From UKL13-2 sp040006575 (GTDB taxonomy: Bacteria > Pseudomonadota > Gammaproteobacteria > Burkholderiales > Usitatibacteraceae): DNA of 30,483 nucleotides. Below the pieces are notes generated by a model, which did not search any database, was not told the DNA's origin, and saw only the letters and a list, made by a program, of their open reading frames with translations. Of this stretch, positions 7,864 to 15,684 are shown piece by piece. Within the stretch, counting starts at the first letter, position 1. Each line of letters starts with the position of its first letter. Position numbers and translations under genes: made by a program. The stretch is taken from NCBI GenBank assembly GCA_040006575.1, contig JBDTWS010000026.1, positions 1-30,483 on the forward strand. Reading direction: 5' to 3'.

Positions 7864-9531
7864 TTATGGTGGGCTCCCGGACAGCGTCAGTCTAAAGCAG
7901 GCGCCCGACGCCGGCGGCCTTCCGTCCACGATGCACTCAAGGCGCGCACCGTTTACTTCGGCCAGTTCCTTCGCAATATACAGGCCGAGGCCGGTGCCGC
8001 CGGCGTCGGTGGTGAAAAACGGCTCAAACAGGTGCGGCAACGCATCGGCGGAAACGCCGGGTCCGTCGTCGATTACCTCAAGCACCAGCGCGCCGGGCGT
8101 GGCGCCGGACTGCAACTGGATCAACGTGGCGCCGGGTTTTCCCGAGCCGTGGTGATGGGCATTGCGAACAAGATTCCACAACACCTGGTCGAGGTGGCTG
8201 CGATCAAACATCGGGCGCTGCAGAGTGCTGATGGTGAGCGTGATGGCGCCCGCCACGAGCTTTTCGTTGGCGCAAAAATCCTGCACAAACCGTTCAAGGT
8301 ATGCGCGTGCGTCGATGGGCTCGGGATGCGCGCGATCGCGGCGGTTCAGGTACAGGACTTCCTCAACCATGCGATCGAGGCGGTGCGCATTGTCACCGAT
8401 GATGGTGAGCAGTCGCAGGTCTTCGACGCGGCGGTCGCTGCGTTCGCTGTCTTCCTGCAGCAGTTCAGCCGCATGGCTGATGCTGGACAGGGGATTGCGA
8501 ATTTCATGCGCGATACTTGCTGTGAGGCGGCCGAGGGCCACCAGTTTCATCTGCTGCGCCTGGGTGCGGATGCGGCTCGCGTCCTCGATGAACACCACGG
8601 TGGGCGCAGGGCTGGTTTCGCCGATGGCGACAAAACGAACCTGGTAGTCCTTCTGCGATTTTTCATCGCGCACCATCGGGAAAATCCGCCCTCGATCGGC
8701 GCGCCATTCCTCCAGCAGCAGCGCCAATTGCGGCGAGGCCTCCGACAACGCCCTGACACCCTCAAAGCGCAACCCGGGAACCAGCGCCTCGCTTTGCGGA
8801 TTGTGCTGGCGGATGACACCGTTTTCGTCGACCACCACGAAGCCGTCCTGCATATCGCGGATGACGAGTTCATTGATCTGCGCGAGATTTGCCAGGTCCA
8901 CGCCGCGCGCCTCGGCAATTTGCTCTGCACCGGTGGCATATTGGGCAAGCGTATATCCCAGCCCGGAGATGACGAAATAACTGCCGGCCAGCAGACCGCT
9001 CTGGAGGAAATCAGTAGGCGGTGCATCGAGTGCCAGGAACTGCCATGACTGCTCAAGGAGAAGCGCGAGCGCGCCGATAGAGGCGTAGAAATATGCGATG
9101 CGGCCACGCGCCACGAGCCCGGATGCCGCGAGCGTGACCAGCAGCAGCAGGCCGATGCCGCTCTTCACGCCGCCAGCCGCGTGCATCAGCAACGTCATTC
9201 CTGCCACATCGACCACTACTTGCGCGGTAAGGTGCAGCATCGGCCGTGGCCAGCGCACGTAGACCGTGCAGAGCAAGGCGACTGCGGACACGAAGTAGAA
9301 ACCAAGGGCCCATGCGGCCAGCAACGGCGAGGCGCTGCTCAGCACCTGGTAGCGCTGGAAGCCCCAGGCCGAAACCGTGAGGATCACCGCGATGACGACG
9401 CGATAAGCGCAAAAGGTGGTCAGCGAACGCCACACCGTGTCGATGCGCAAGGCCTCAGCGCCGGTAGCGGCCCGCGCCGTTACCGGAACGAGCGAAGGCA
9501 TGGCGTGTGACGTGGGGGCGGTGGAAAGCAT
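7864..9531 (-). CDS. pilS: membrane sensor histidine kinase PilS
   Basis: Sensor kinase expected to phosphorylate PilR and, in Pseudomonas, to sense pilin in the inner membrane. The N-terminal part carries about six membrane helices. A PAS domain follows (INELVIRDMQDGFVVVDENG, near residues 219-238). The kinase core has the H-box ASIAHEIRNPLSS (His near 342), the N-box NLVRNAHHHG, and ATP-lid motifs DDGPGVS, LFEPFFTT and GTGLGLYI. I chose the ATG at 9531, 5 bases after the stop of the preceding gene. A longer frame starts with TTG at 9561 and would overlap that gene by 25 bases. The product is about 555 residues. It is coupled to pilR with a one-base gap. Confidence 0.9.
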   Translation of the reverse strand: MLSTAPTSHAMPSLVPVTARAATGAEALRIDTVWRSLTTFCAYRVVIAVILTVSAWGFQRYQVLSSASPLLAAWALGFYFVSAVALLCTVYVRWPRPMLHLTAQVVVDVAGMTLLMHAAGGVKSGIGLLLLVTLAASGLVARGRIAYFYASIGALALLLEQSWQFLALDAPPTDFLQSGLLAGSYFVISGLGYTLAQYATGAEQIAEARGVDLANLAQINELVIRDMQDGFVVVDENGVIRQHNPQSEALVPGLRFEGVRALSEASPQLALLLEEWRADRGRIFPMVRDEKSQKDYQVRFVAIGETSPAPTVVFIEDASRIRTQAQQMKLVALGRLTASIAHEIRNPLSSISHAAELLQEDSERSDRRVEDLRLLTIIGDNAHRLDRMVEEVLYLNRRDRAHPEPIDARAYLERFVQDFCANEKLVAGAITLTISTLQRPMFDRSHLDQVLWNLVRNAHHHGSGKPGATLIQLQSGATPGALVLEVIDDGPGVSADALPHLFEPFFTTDAGGTGLGLYIAKELAEVNGARLECIVDGRPPASGACFRLTLSGSPP

Positions 9532-9536
9532 GTCAC

Positions 9537-9770
9537 TCAGCCTGCGTTGCGGTGAGCGCAATTATCCGGTACGCGGCAGGTGCATTTGCCGTCTACCAGC
9601 TTGCTTTCGGATTCCGGCATATGCACGCCGCAGAGGTCGCAACGGACCATTTTCTCGGGCACGTCGCGTGCCGAATCCGGCTTGCGCGGCGCTGGCGGCT
9701 TCTGGAATATTCCCTTGAACAGAAACCAACCGATGACGGCCGCAATCAGGAAGACCAGCATCTTGCCCAT
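9537..9770 (-). CDS. PP0621-family small membrane-anchored zinc-ribbon-like protein
   Basis: This 77-residue protein has an N-terminal membrane helix (LVFLIAAVIGWFLF), a short Pro/Lys-rich linker, and a cysteine cluster: MVRCDLCGVHMPESE followed by CTCRVPDNCAHR. The Cys/His spacing suggests a small metal site. From memory it matches short proteins annotated as PP0621 family that often sit upstream of pilS in beta- and gammaproteobacteria; their function is not established. It precedes pilS by 5 bases and is probably co-transcribed and translationally coupled with it. No clear Shine-Dalgarno sequence is seen. The 133-bp gap to fpr holds only short weak inverted repeats and no recognisable promoter. 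Confidence 0.8.
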   Translation of the reverse strand: MGKMLVFLIAAVIGWFLFKGIFQKPPAPRKPDSARDVPEKMVRCDLCGVHMPESESKLVDGKCTCRVPDNCAHRNAG

Positions 9771-9903
9771 ATTTTTTGTTGAAGCCCCGCGGATGTCGAA
9801 TGATCAATCGTAACGCAGAAGGGGAGTCATGTGCCGGTGCGAAAAACGCCGGCAAAGGCGACCAGTTCGAGGACCGCAGCGTCGAACCTAGCCAACGGCG
9901 GAT

Positions 9904-10677
9904 TTATTTTTCTACAAACGCACGTTCAATGACAAAGTGGCCCGGCGTGTCCATGTGCCCTTCCACAAATCCGCGCCTGATTAAAAGCTCACGCGTGTCT
10001 TTCAGCATCTCGGGGCTTCCACAGATCATCACCCGGTCGCGCTCGAGATCAAGTGGCGGCAAGCCGATGTCTGCTGGCAATTTTCCGGAATCGAGCAAAG
10101 TGGTGACACGGCCCTGGTTACGGAATGCTTCGCGGGTAACTGTTGGGTAATAGATCAACTGGTTGCTAACCTGCTCGCCGAAAAATTCGTTCTGCGGAAG
10201 TTCGCTCGTGATCACCGGATCGTAAGCAAGTTCTGAAATTTCGCGGCAGCCGTGGACCAGCACGACCTTTTCAAAATGGTCGTATGTTTCAGGATCCTTG
10301 ATGACGCTCATGAAGGGCGCGAGGCCGGTGCCGGTGGAAAGCATGTACAGCGTTTTTCCGGGCAGCAGGTTTTGCAGGATCAGCGTACCGACGGCCTTGC
10401 TGTTGACCAGCAGCGTATCGCCGACCTTGATATGTTGCAGCCGTGATGTCAGCGGGCCATCGGGCACCTTGATGCTGAGGAATTCGAGCTGCTCTTCGTA
10501 ATTCGCACTGACCATGCTGTACGCGCGCATCAGCGGTTTACCTTCGACCTCGATGCCGATCATGGTGAACTGGCCGTTGAGGAAACGGAACGCGGGATCG
10601 CGCGTCGTGGTGAAACTGAATTGACGATCAGTCCAGTGATGGACTGTGAGAACGCGCTCGCGAAAAATCGTGGCCAT
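9904..10677 (-). CDS. fpr: ferredoxin/flavodoxin-NADP+ reductase
   Basis: FAD enzyme that exchanges electrons between NADP(H) and ferredoxin or flavodoxin in the cytosol. At 257 residues it is the normal bacterial length. The FAD-binding motif is RAYSM (about 50-54). The NADP-binding part contains LSTGTGLAPFMS, then VLVHGCRE and VMICGSPEML, and the protein ends AFVEK, as in the Azotobacter-like subclass. It lies only about 30 bp beyond the tRNA-Pro terminator, so its promoter must be very short-range or overlap the terminator. I could not identify a convincing one, nor a Shine-Dalgarno sequence. It is followed in the same direction by the PP0621-family gene and pilSR. Confidence 0.93.
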   Translation of the reverse strand: MATIFRERVLTVHHWTDRQFSFTTTRDPAFRFLNGQFTMIGIEVEGKPLMRAYSMVSANYEEQLEFLSIKVPDGPLTSRLQHIKVGDTLLVNSKAVGTLILQNLLPGKTLYMLSTGTGLAPFMSVIKDPETYDHFEKVVLVHGCREISELAYDPVITSELPQNEFFGEQVSNQLIYYPTVTREAFRNQGRVTTLLDSGKLPADIGLPPLDLERDRVMICGSPEMLKDTRELLIRRGFVEGHMDTPGHFVIERAFVEK

Positions 10678-10715
10678 AGGATGTTTGTTTCAGGAACCGG
10701 AACATTTTTTGCAGC

Positions 10716-10749
10716 AAATAAAAAGCCGGCTCGCACCGGCTTTTTATTT
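10716..10749 (-). terminator. intrinsic terminator after tRNA-Pro
   Basis: A perfect 14-bp inverted repeat (10716-10729 with 10736-10749) surrounds a six-base loop. It has a GCCGG/CCGGC core flanked by A5/T5 tracts. On the minus strand it follows the tRNA CCA end by about 7 bases and gives a GC stem followed by T5. Because the flanks are symmetrical it could also stop plus-strand transcription. Confidence 0.85.
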
Positions 10750-10756
10750 ACCAATC

Positions 10757-10833
10757 TGGTCGGGGTGAGAGGATTCGAACCTCCGGCCTCTACGTCCCGA
10801 ACGTAGCGCTCTACCAGGCTAAGCTACACCCCG
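10757..10833 (-). tRNA. tRNA-Pro, anticodon CGG
   Basis: Read on the minus strand, the acceptor arms CGGGGTG and CACCCCG are complementary. They are followed by discriminator A and an encoded CCA. The anticodon stem CTACG/CGTAG encloses the loop TTCGGGA with anticodon CGG, which reads CCG proline codons. The T arm contains GGTTCGAATCC. The gene is 77 nt with CCA and resembles E. coli proK. It lies 13 bp after ispB on the same strand and may be co-transcribed with it up to the terminator at 10716. Confidence 0.97.
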
Positions 10834-10846
10834 TTCGTTGCTGAAT

Positions 10847-11836
10847 TCAGTATCTTCGTTCAACCGCGAAAACGCATAATTGTAGCAGAGCATCCCTGTA
10901 AACGGAATCCTGGAGGTGCGCAATTGCCCTCTCAGCGGCCTGCGATTCGCGGTGTGCCTGCTCGCGTGCATACGCCAGCGCGCCGGTGGAGCGGATGGCC
11001 TCAATCACGACTGTTAATTCATCGCGGCCGCCATGTTCGATGGCACGGCGGATGGCGGCCTGTTCGTCGGCGCTGCCGTTTTTCAACGCATAAATCAGCG
11101 GCAATGTCGGCTTGCCTTCGGCGAGGTCGTCACCGACATTCTTGCCGGTCTCGTCCATTTCGCCGGAGTAATCCAGCACGTCGTCGATCAGCTGGAATGC
11201 CGTACCCAGGTGCATGCCGTATTCGGCTAATGCGGCCTCGTCCGCCTGCGACGCGTTTCCCAGTATCGCGCCGGCGCGGCAGGCGGCTTCGAACAGCTTG
11301 GCGGTTTTGTAGCGCACCACACGCAGGTATTTTTCTTCGTCGGTATCGGCGTCGTGGATGTTGAGCAACTGCAGCACTTCACCCTCGGCGATGACGTTGG
11401 TGGCTTCGGCCAGCACTTCCATCACGCGTGCGGAACCGATCTCCACCATCATCTGGAATGCACGTGAGTACAGGAAGTCGCCCACCAGTACGGCGGCGGC
11501 GTTGCCGAATTGGGCATTGGCGGTTTTACGGCCACGGCGAAGGTCCGACTCATCGACGACATCGTCATGCAAAAGGGTTGCCGTGTGGATGAACTCGATG
11601 ACTGCCGCGAGGTCATGGCAATGGCCCTGCGCCGCGCCGAAATGTTTCCCGGCGACCAGCACCAGGGCGGGCCGCAGGCGTTTGCCGCCGGATTCGATGA
11701 TGTAGTGCGAAATCTGGTTGATCAGCACCACATCCGAGGCCAGGCGGCGGCGGATTACCGTGTCCACCGCAGCCATGTCATCGGCGATGACACTGCGGAT
11801 ATGGTCGAGGCTGAGGGGATGGGCGGGCAAATTCAT
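10847..11836 (-). CDS. ispB: octaprenyl diphosphate synthase
   Basis: Trans-polyprenyl diphosphate synthase that adds isopentenyl units to farnesyl diphosphate to make the ubiquinone side chain. At 329 residues it has the usual length. The first Asp-rich motif is LLHDDVVDESDLRRG (DDVVD at 91-95) and the second is LIDDVLDYSG (218-222). The N-terminal GGKRLRP (residues 50-56) and the conserved YKTAKLFEA are also present. Its neighbourhood, divergent from rplU-rpmA, is the standard location in beta- and gammaproteobacteria. No clear Shine-Dalgarno sequence precedes the ATG. Chain-length specificity (octa- or solanesyl) cannot be read with certainty. Confidence 0.95.
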   Translation of the reverse strand: MNLPAHPLSLDHIRSVIADDMAAVDTVIRRRLASDVVLINQISHYIIESGGKRLRPALVLVAGKHFGAAQGHCHDLAAVIEFIHTATLLHDDVVDESDLRRGRKTANAQFGNAAAVLVGDFLYSRAFQMMVEIGSARVMEVLAEATNVIAEGEVLQLLNIHDADTDEEKYLRVVRYKTAKLFEAACRAGAILGNASQADEAALAEYGMHLGTAFQLIDDVLDYSGEMDETGKNVGDDLAEGKPTLPLIYALKNGSADEQAAIRRAIEHGGRDELTVVIEAIRSTGALAYAREQAHRESQAAERAIAHLQDSVYRDALLQLCVFAVERRY

Positions 11837-11908
11837 AGATGGCTTGGAAAAACAGGCATTTTCAGGCAGTAAACCCCTGTTTCGACTGGCAAAAACAGTT
11901 CAATAGGT

Positions 11909-11937
11909 TTGACGGCAGGCCGGAAAGCCCGTATCAT
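11909..11937 (+). promoter_or_regulatory. sigma-70 promoter of rplU-rpmA
   Basis: TTGACG (11909-11914), a 17-base spacer, and TATCAT (11932-11937) together match the sigma-70 consensus at 10 of 12 positions. Transcription would begin near 11944, giving a leader of about 60 bases before rplU. The site lies in the 168-bp divergent gap between ispB and rplU. Confidence 0.8.
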
Positions 11938-12004
11938 AGCGGGTTCCGTCGATACACGACGCGGAAGTTCGACATTTTCATTCGATAATTTTTGGAGTTC
12001 AACC

Positions 12005-12319
12005 ATGTATGCGGTCATAAAAACCGGCGGGAAGCAGTACCGAGTCCAGGCTGGCGAAAAAATTAAAGTAGAACAGATACCGGCAGACGTGGGCTCGCAG
12101 ATCGTTCTCGATCAGGTCTTGATGGTGGGTACCGGCGATGCCGTGACCATCGGTCAACCTCTCGTGGCCGGCGCGCTTGTCAACGCTACCGTTCTCTCCC
12201 AGGGCCGTCACGATAAAGTGACCATTTTCAAAATGCGCCGTCGCAAGCATTACCAGAAGCGTCAAGGCCATCGCCAGAATTTCACCGAGATTCAAATCGG
12301 TGAGATTGTCGGCATCTGA
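12005..12319 (+). CDS. rplU: 50S ribosomal protein L21
   Basis: Component of the large ribosomal subunit that binds 23S rRNA. The 104-residue product begins MYAVIKTGGKQYRV, the highly conserved L21 N-terminus, and contains the basic segment KMRRRKHYQKRQGHRQ typical of the C-terminal half. A GGAG Shine-Dalgarno sequence precedes this ATG, which decides against the longer frame from 11909. It is followed after 18 bases by rpmA, in the universal L21-L27 pairing. Confidence 0.98.
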   Translation: MYAVIKTGGKQYRVQAGEKIKVEQIPADVGSQIVLDQVLMVGTGDAVTIGQPLVAGALVNATVLSQGRHDKVTIFKMRRRKHYQKRQGHRQNFTEIQIGEIVGI

Positions 12320-12337
12320 GTGCATAGGAGATAACTC

Positions 12338-12595
12338 ATGGCACATAAAAAAGCAGGCGGCAGTTCACGCAACGGTCGCGATTCAGAATCGAAACGCTTG
12401 GGCGTGAAAGCGTTCGGCGGCGAATTGATTCCGGCAGGTTCCATCATCGTTCGTCAACGTGGTACGCAATTCCACCCCGGTGACAACGTCGGCATGGGCA
12501 AGGATCACACCCTGTTCGCATTGAAGGACGGCAAAGTCCTGTTTGCGGTCAAGGGCGCCAAGAAGGTTCGCCTGGTCAGCATCCAGGCTGTCTAA
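12338..12595 (+). CDS. rpmA: 50S ribosomal protein L27
   Basis: Large-subunit protein whose N-terminal tail reaches toward the peptidyl transferase centre. The 85-residue sequence starts MAHKKAGGSSRNGRDSESK and contains RLGVKAFGGE and GSIIVRQRGT, all diagnostic of L27. A strong AGGAGA Shine-Dalgarno sequence lies just upstream. There is no N-terminal extension of the kind cleaved in Firmicutes. Transcription probably ends at the strong hairpin 24 bases after the stop codon. Confidence 0.98.
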   Translation: MAHKKAGGSSRNGRDSESKRLGVKAFGGELIPAGSIIVRQRGTQFHPGDNVGMGKDHTLFALKDGKVLFAVKGAKKVRLVSIQAV

Positions 12596-12618
12596 CGCTT
12601 CAAGGGCTCGATCCAAAT

Positions 12619-12649
12619 GGCCCCGGAGAGCAATCTTCGGGGCCTTTTT
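12619..12649 (+). terminator. intrinsic terminator of rplU-rpmA
   Basis: GGCCCCGGAGA and TCTTCGGGGCC form an 11-bp stem (one G-T wobble) with a GCAA tetraloop, followed directly by TTTTT. It separates the ribosomal protein genes from obgE, which therefore needs its own promoter or read-through. Confidence 0.93.
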
Positions 12650-12699
12650 GTTTGTGCTGTAAACGGCTTTTCACGGCAGTCCCAAAGTTAGAATAAAAA

Positions 12700-13752
12700 A
12701 TGAAATTCATCGACGAAGCACGCATCGAAATCCACGCAGGCAAAGGCGGCAACGGTTCGGCCTCGATGCGTCGCGAAAAACATATTCCCAATGGCGGCCC
12801 CGACGGCGGTGACGGTGGGCGCGGTGGCGATATTTATGTCGTAGCCGACAAGGACATCAACACGCTGGTTGACTATCGTTTTGCGCGCATTTTTCGCGCG
12901 AAAAATGGCGACAGCGGCCGGGGCGCCGGCTGCAACGGACGCGGTGCGGATGACATCATCCTGCGTGTGCCGGTTGGCACCATCATCAAGGACCTGACGG
13001 CTGATCGGCAGATTGCCGATCTCACCCATGACGGCGAACAGGTAAAGGTCGGCCAGGGCGGTCGTGGTGGCATGGGTAACCTGCATTTCAAAAGCTCAAC
13101 CAATCGCGCACCACGGCAGACCACGCCAGGCGAAGCCGGTGAATCCAAGGACCTGCACTTCGAATTGAAAGTGCTAGCCGACGTAGGCCTGCTGGGCATG
13201 CCGAATGCGGGAAAATCGACTTTTATCCGCGCGGTTTCCGCGGCGCGTCCCAAGGTCGCCGATTATCCATTTACCACCTTGCATCCCAATCTTGGCGTTG
13301 TGCGCGTCAGCGACAACCGCAGCTTTGTGATCGCGGACGTACCTGGCCTGATTGAAGGTGCTGCTGAAGGCGCCGGGCTGGGCCATCAATTCCTCAAGCA
13401 TTTGCAGCGTACCAACCTGTTGCTGCACCTGGTCGATATTGCGCCGTTTGATCCTGATACCGACCCGGTCAAGGAGGTCAAGGCTCTCGCAGGTGAGCTG
13501 AAAAAATACGACCAGACGCTGTTCGACAAACCACGCTGGCTGGTTCTCAACAAGGTTGATTTGCTGGAACCGGACGAAGCCGAAAAACGCGTGAAAGCGA
13601 TCGTCAAGGGCCTCAAGTGGAAAGGTCCGCACTTCACCATTTCCGCCATGAAAGCCGATGGCTGCCGTGAGCTGACCTTCGCGATCATGGATCACCTCAT
13701 CGCCACGCGCGCGGCCAGCGAAGCCGAATCAGCTGATCCTGCTGCGGCGTGA
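12700..13752 (+). CDS. obgE: Obg family GTPase (ribosome assembly)
   Basis: Essential GTPase that acts in late 50S subunit assembly and stress control. The 350-residue protein has the glycine-rich Obg fold at about 1-158 (AGKGGNGSASMRREKHIP, GGRGGMGN). The G domain begins near 160, with Walker A GMPNAGKSTF, switch I DYPFTTLHP, G3 DVPGLIEGA, G4 NKVD and G5 SAMK. The C-terminal tail is short. No Shine-Dalgarno sequence is seen. A TAGAAT hexamer ends five bases before the ATG and may give a leaderless or nearly leaderless mRNA. Its stop overlaps the GTG start of proB. Confidence 0.97.
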   Translation: MKFIDEARIEIHAGKGGNGSASMRREKHIPNGGPDGGDGGRGGDIYVVADKDINTLVDYRFARIFRAKNGDSGRGAGCNGRGADDIILRVPVGTIIKDLTADRQIADLTHDGEQVKVGQGGRGGMGNLHFKSSTNRAPRQTTPGEAGESKDLHFELKVLADVGLLGMPNAGKSTFIRAVSAARPKVADYPFTTLHPNLGVVRVSDNRSFVIADVPGLIEGAAEGAGLGHQFLKHLQRTNLLLHLVDIAPFDPDTDPVKEVKALAGELKKYDQTLFDKPRWLVLNKVDLLEPDEAEKRVKAIVKGLKWKGPHFTISAMKADGCRELTFAIMDHLIATRAASEAESADPAAA

Positions 13753-14864
13753 CCCGCATGCGTGACGCGAAGCGCATCGTCGTCAAGATCGGCTCGGCGC
13801 TGATCACCAACAACGGTATCGGCGTCGATCACGTTCTCATCCGTGAATGGGTCGCGCAGATCACCACACTGCGCGCAGCCGGCGTGGAAGTGCTGCTGGT
13901 GTCGTCCGGTGCCATCGCGGAAGGCATGCAGCGGCTGGGCTGGAAAACGCGTCCGCATGAAGTCAATCAACTGCAGGCGGCCGCCGCCGTGGGGCAAATG
14001 GGATTGGTGCAGGTATACGAGTCGGCGTTTCGCGAACATGGTGTGGCCACCGCACAAATCCTGCTCACGCACGATGATCTCGCCGACCGCAAACGCTACC
14101 TGAACGCACGCTCCACCCTGACGACATTGTTGTCGCTGGGCGTGATGCCGGTCATCAACGAGAACGACACCGTTGTCACCGACGAGATCAAGTTCGGCGA
14201 CAACGACACACTCGGCGCGCTGGTGGCCAACCTCATCGACGCCGACCACCTCGTTATCCTCACCGACCAACAGGGCCTGTTCACCGCCGACCCGCGCCGC
14301 GATCCGGCGGCAACGTTGGTAACTGAAGCCAGGGCAGCTGACACGTCACTTGACGCCATGGCCGGCGGCAGCGGCTCCGCGCAGGGACGCGGTGGCATGC
14401 TCACCAAGGTGCTGGCCGCCAAGAAAGCCGCCTTGTCGGGAAGCCACACCATCATTGCTTACGGCCGCGAACCTGAAGTGCTGGTACGCCTGCGCCAGGG
14501 TGAAGCGATCGGCACGAGGCTGCTTGCCGACACCAGCGGCCTGCAGGCGCGCAAAACCTGGCTGGCCGGGCATGTGAAAACCAGTGGCAAGGTGCATCTG
14601 GACGCGGGCGCGGAGCGCGCACTTACACAGGGTGGAAAAAGCCTGCTGCCCGTCGGCATTGTGGCCGTGGACGGCGCGTTCGACCGGGGTGAAGTGGTGA
14701 GCTGCGTAAACGCGGCGGGCCGCGAGATTGCGCGGGGGCTGGTCAATTATTCATCGGCCGAAGCGCAGAAAATCATGCGCAAACCCACTTCTGAAATTGA
14801 AATCCAGCTCGGCTATATCGCCGAGCCGGAACTCATTCATCGCGATAACCTGGTGCTGCTGTAG
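13749..14864 (+). CDS. proB: glutamate 5-kinase
   Basis: Phosphorylates L-glutamate to gamma-glutamyl phosphate, the first and feedback-inhibited step of proline synthesis. The 371-residue product has the amino acid kinase domain at about 1-260 (VVKIGSALITN, VSSGAIAEGMQRLG, NENDTVVTDEIKFGDND) and a C-terminal PUA domain. The GTG start overlaps the obgE stop as GTGA. An ATG three codons later (13758) is an alternative that loses only three residues. The overlap points to translational coupling with obgE. Downstream it faces rppH across a 41-bp gap. That gap starts a 6-bp inverted repeat (CCGGTT/AACCGG) with no trailing T-run. Confidence 0.96.
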   Translation: MTRMRDAKRIVVKIGSALITNNGIGVDHVLIREWVAQITTLRAAGVEVLLVSSGAIAEGMQRLGWKTRPHEVNQLQAAAAVGQMGLVQVYESAFREHGVATAQILLTHDDLADRKRYLNARSTLTTLLSLGVMPVINENDTVVTDEIKFGDNDTLGALVANLIDADHLVILTDQQGLFTADPRRDPAATLVTEARAADTSLDAMAGGSGSAQGRGGMLTKVLAAKKAALSGSHTIIAYGREPEVLVRLRQGEAIGTRLLADTSGLQARKTWLAGHVKTSGKVHLDAGAERALTQGGKSLLPVGIVAVDGAFDRGEVVSCVNAAGREIARGLVNYSSAEAQKIMRKPTSEIEIQLGYIAEPELIHRDNLVLL

Positions 14865-14905
14865 CCGGTTTTTTGACTTGAACCGGTCTATCCGACTCGG
14901 ACAGG

Positions 14906-15550
14906 TCAGTCCGACTCGGCGACCTGTACGCCGTCGAGTTCCAAGCCCGTCACCAGTTCCAGGCCCGTCATAACCGGCATGGCCTCCGCCTGCAGCGGAT
15001 GTTCATGCTGGCGATGCCGGATGGCACGCAATCCATGCGCATGAACGCCCTGCGGACCATGGCCGTTGTGCCGTGGTATCGGCTCCAGGAATCGCACCAG
15101 TTGATGCAGTGCCTGCTTGTAAACATCCCGCTTGAACTCGATCACGGTGTCCAGCGGCACCCAGTAATCGTGCCAGCGCCAGGCATCAAATTCAGGATGC
15201 GTGCTGGCGCGCAAGCGGATGTCGTGATCGCGCCCGGTGAGCTTGAGCAGATACCAGATCTGCTTCTGGCCTTTATAGGTGCCGCGCCATTCGCGCTTGA
15301 CCCAGTGGTTCGGCACGCTGTAATGCAGCCAGCTTTTGGTCCTGCCCAGTATCCTGACGTGTTCCCGACGTAAACCCGTTTCTTCTTCCAGTTCCCGGAA
15401 CATGGCATCCTCGGGACTTTCACCCATCTTGATGCCACCTTGCGGGAACTGCCACGCGTGTTCCTTGATGCGCTTTCCCCAAAACACCTCGTTCTTTGCA
15501 TTGCAAAGGACGATTGCGACGTTCGGGCGATAACCATCTCGGTCGATCAT
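14906..15550 (-). CDS. rppH: RNA pyrophosphohydrolase (Nudix), extended C-terminus
   Basis: Removes pyrophosphate from the 5' end of primary transcripts and so starts mRNA decay by RNase E. The N-terminus MIDRDGYRPNVAIVL is typical of RppH. The Nudix box starts GGIKMGESPEDAMFREL at about residue 38 and ends EEETGL. At 214 residues it is longer than the E. coli enzyme. The last 55 or so residues are a His/Gly/Gln/Leu-rich tail with a short internal duplication (TGLELVTGLEL). A strong GAGGGG Shine-Dalgarno sequence sits before the ATG. It is divergent from proS, as commonly seen in betaproteobacteria. Confidence 0.94.
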   Translation of the reverse strand: MIDRDGYRPNVAIVLCNAKNEVFWGKRIKEHAWQFPQGGIKMGESPEDAMFRELEEETGLRREHVRILGRTKSWLHYSVPNHWVKREWRGTYKGQKQIWYLLKLTGRDHDIRLRASTHPEFDAWRWHDYWVPLDTVIEFKRDVYKQALHQLVRFLEPIPRHNGHGPQGVHAHGLRAIRHRQHEHPLQAEAMPVMTGLELVTGLELDGVQVAESD

Positions 15551-15684
15551 GGCCGGCCCCTCAAAACAATAGTTAAAGTAATTCTTTCACAATTTGAGAT
15601 AGGTGACTAGGGTCAAGAGTTCCGGGCGGTGTAAAATCAGCGGGTTCCCGCGGGTCAATCAATCTTAAAAATCAGAATAAAATC

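Noticed and set aside
7657..9048. Plus-strand frame of 463 codons.
   Set aside because: It is antisense to pilS/pilR, whose kinase and regulator motifs are unmistakable.
9532..9561. TTG start for PilS.
   Set aside because: It overlaps the PP0621-family gene by 25 bases. The ATG at 9531 sits 5 bases after that stop and gives a normal N-terminus.
14865..14886. CCGGTT/AACCGG inverted repeat after proB as a terminator.
   Set aside because: The stem is only 6 bp and the T-run lies in the loop, not after the stem.
14902..14926. CAGGTC/GACCTG inverted repeat at the end of rppH.
   Set aside because: It is short, lies partly inside the coding sequence, and has no T-run.
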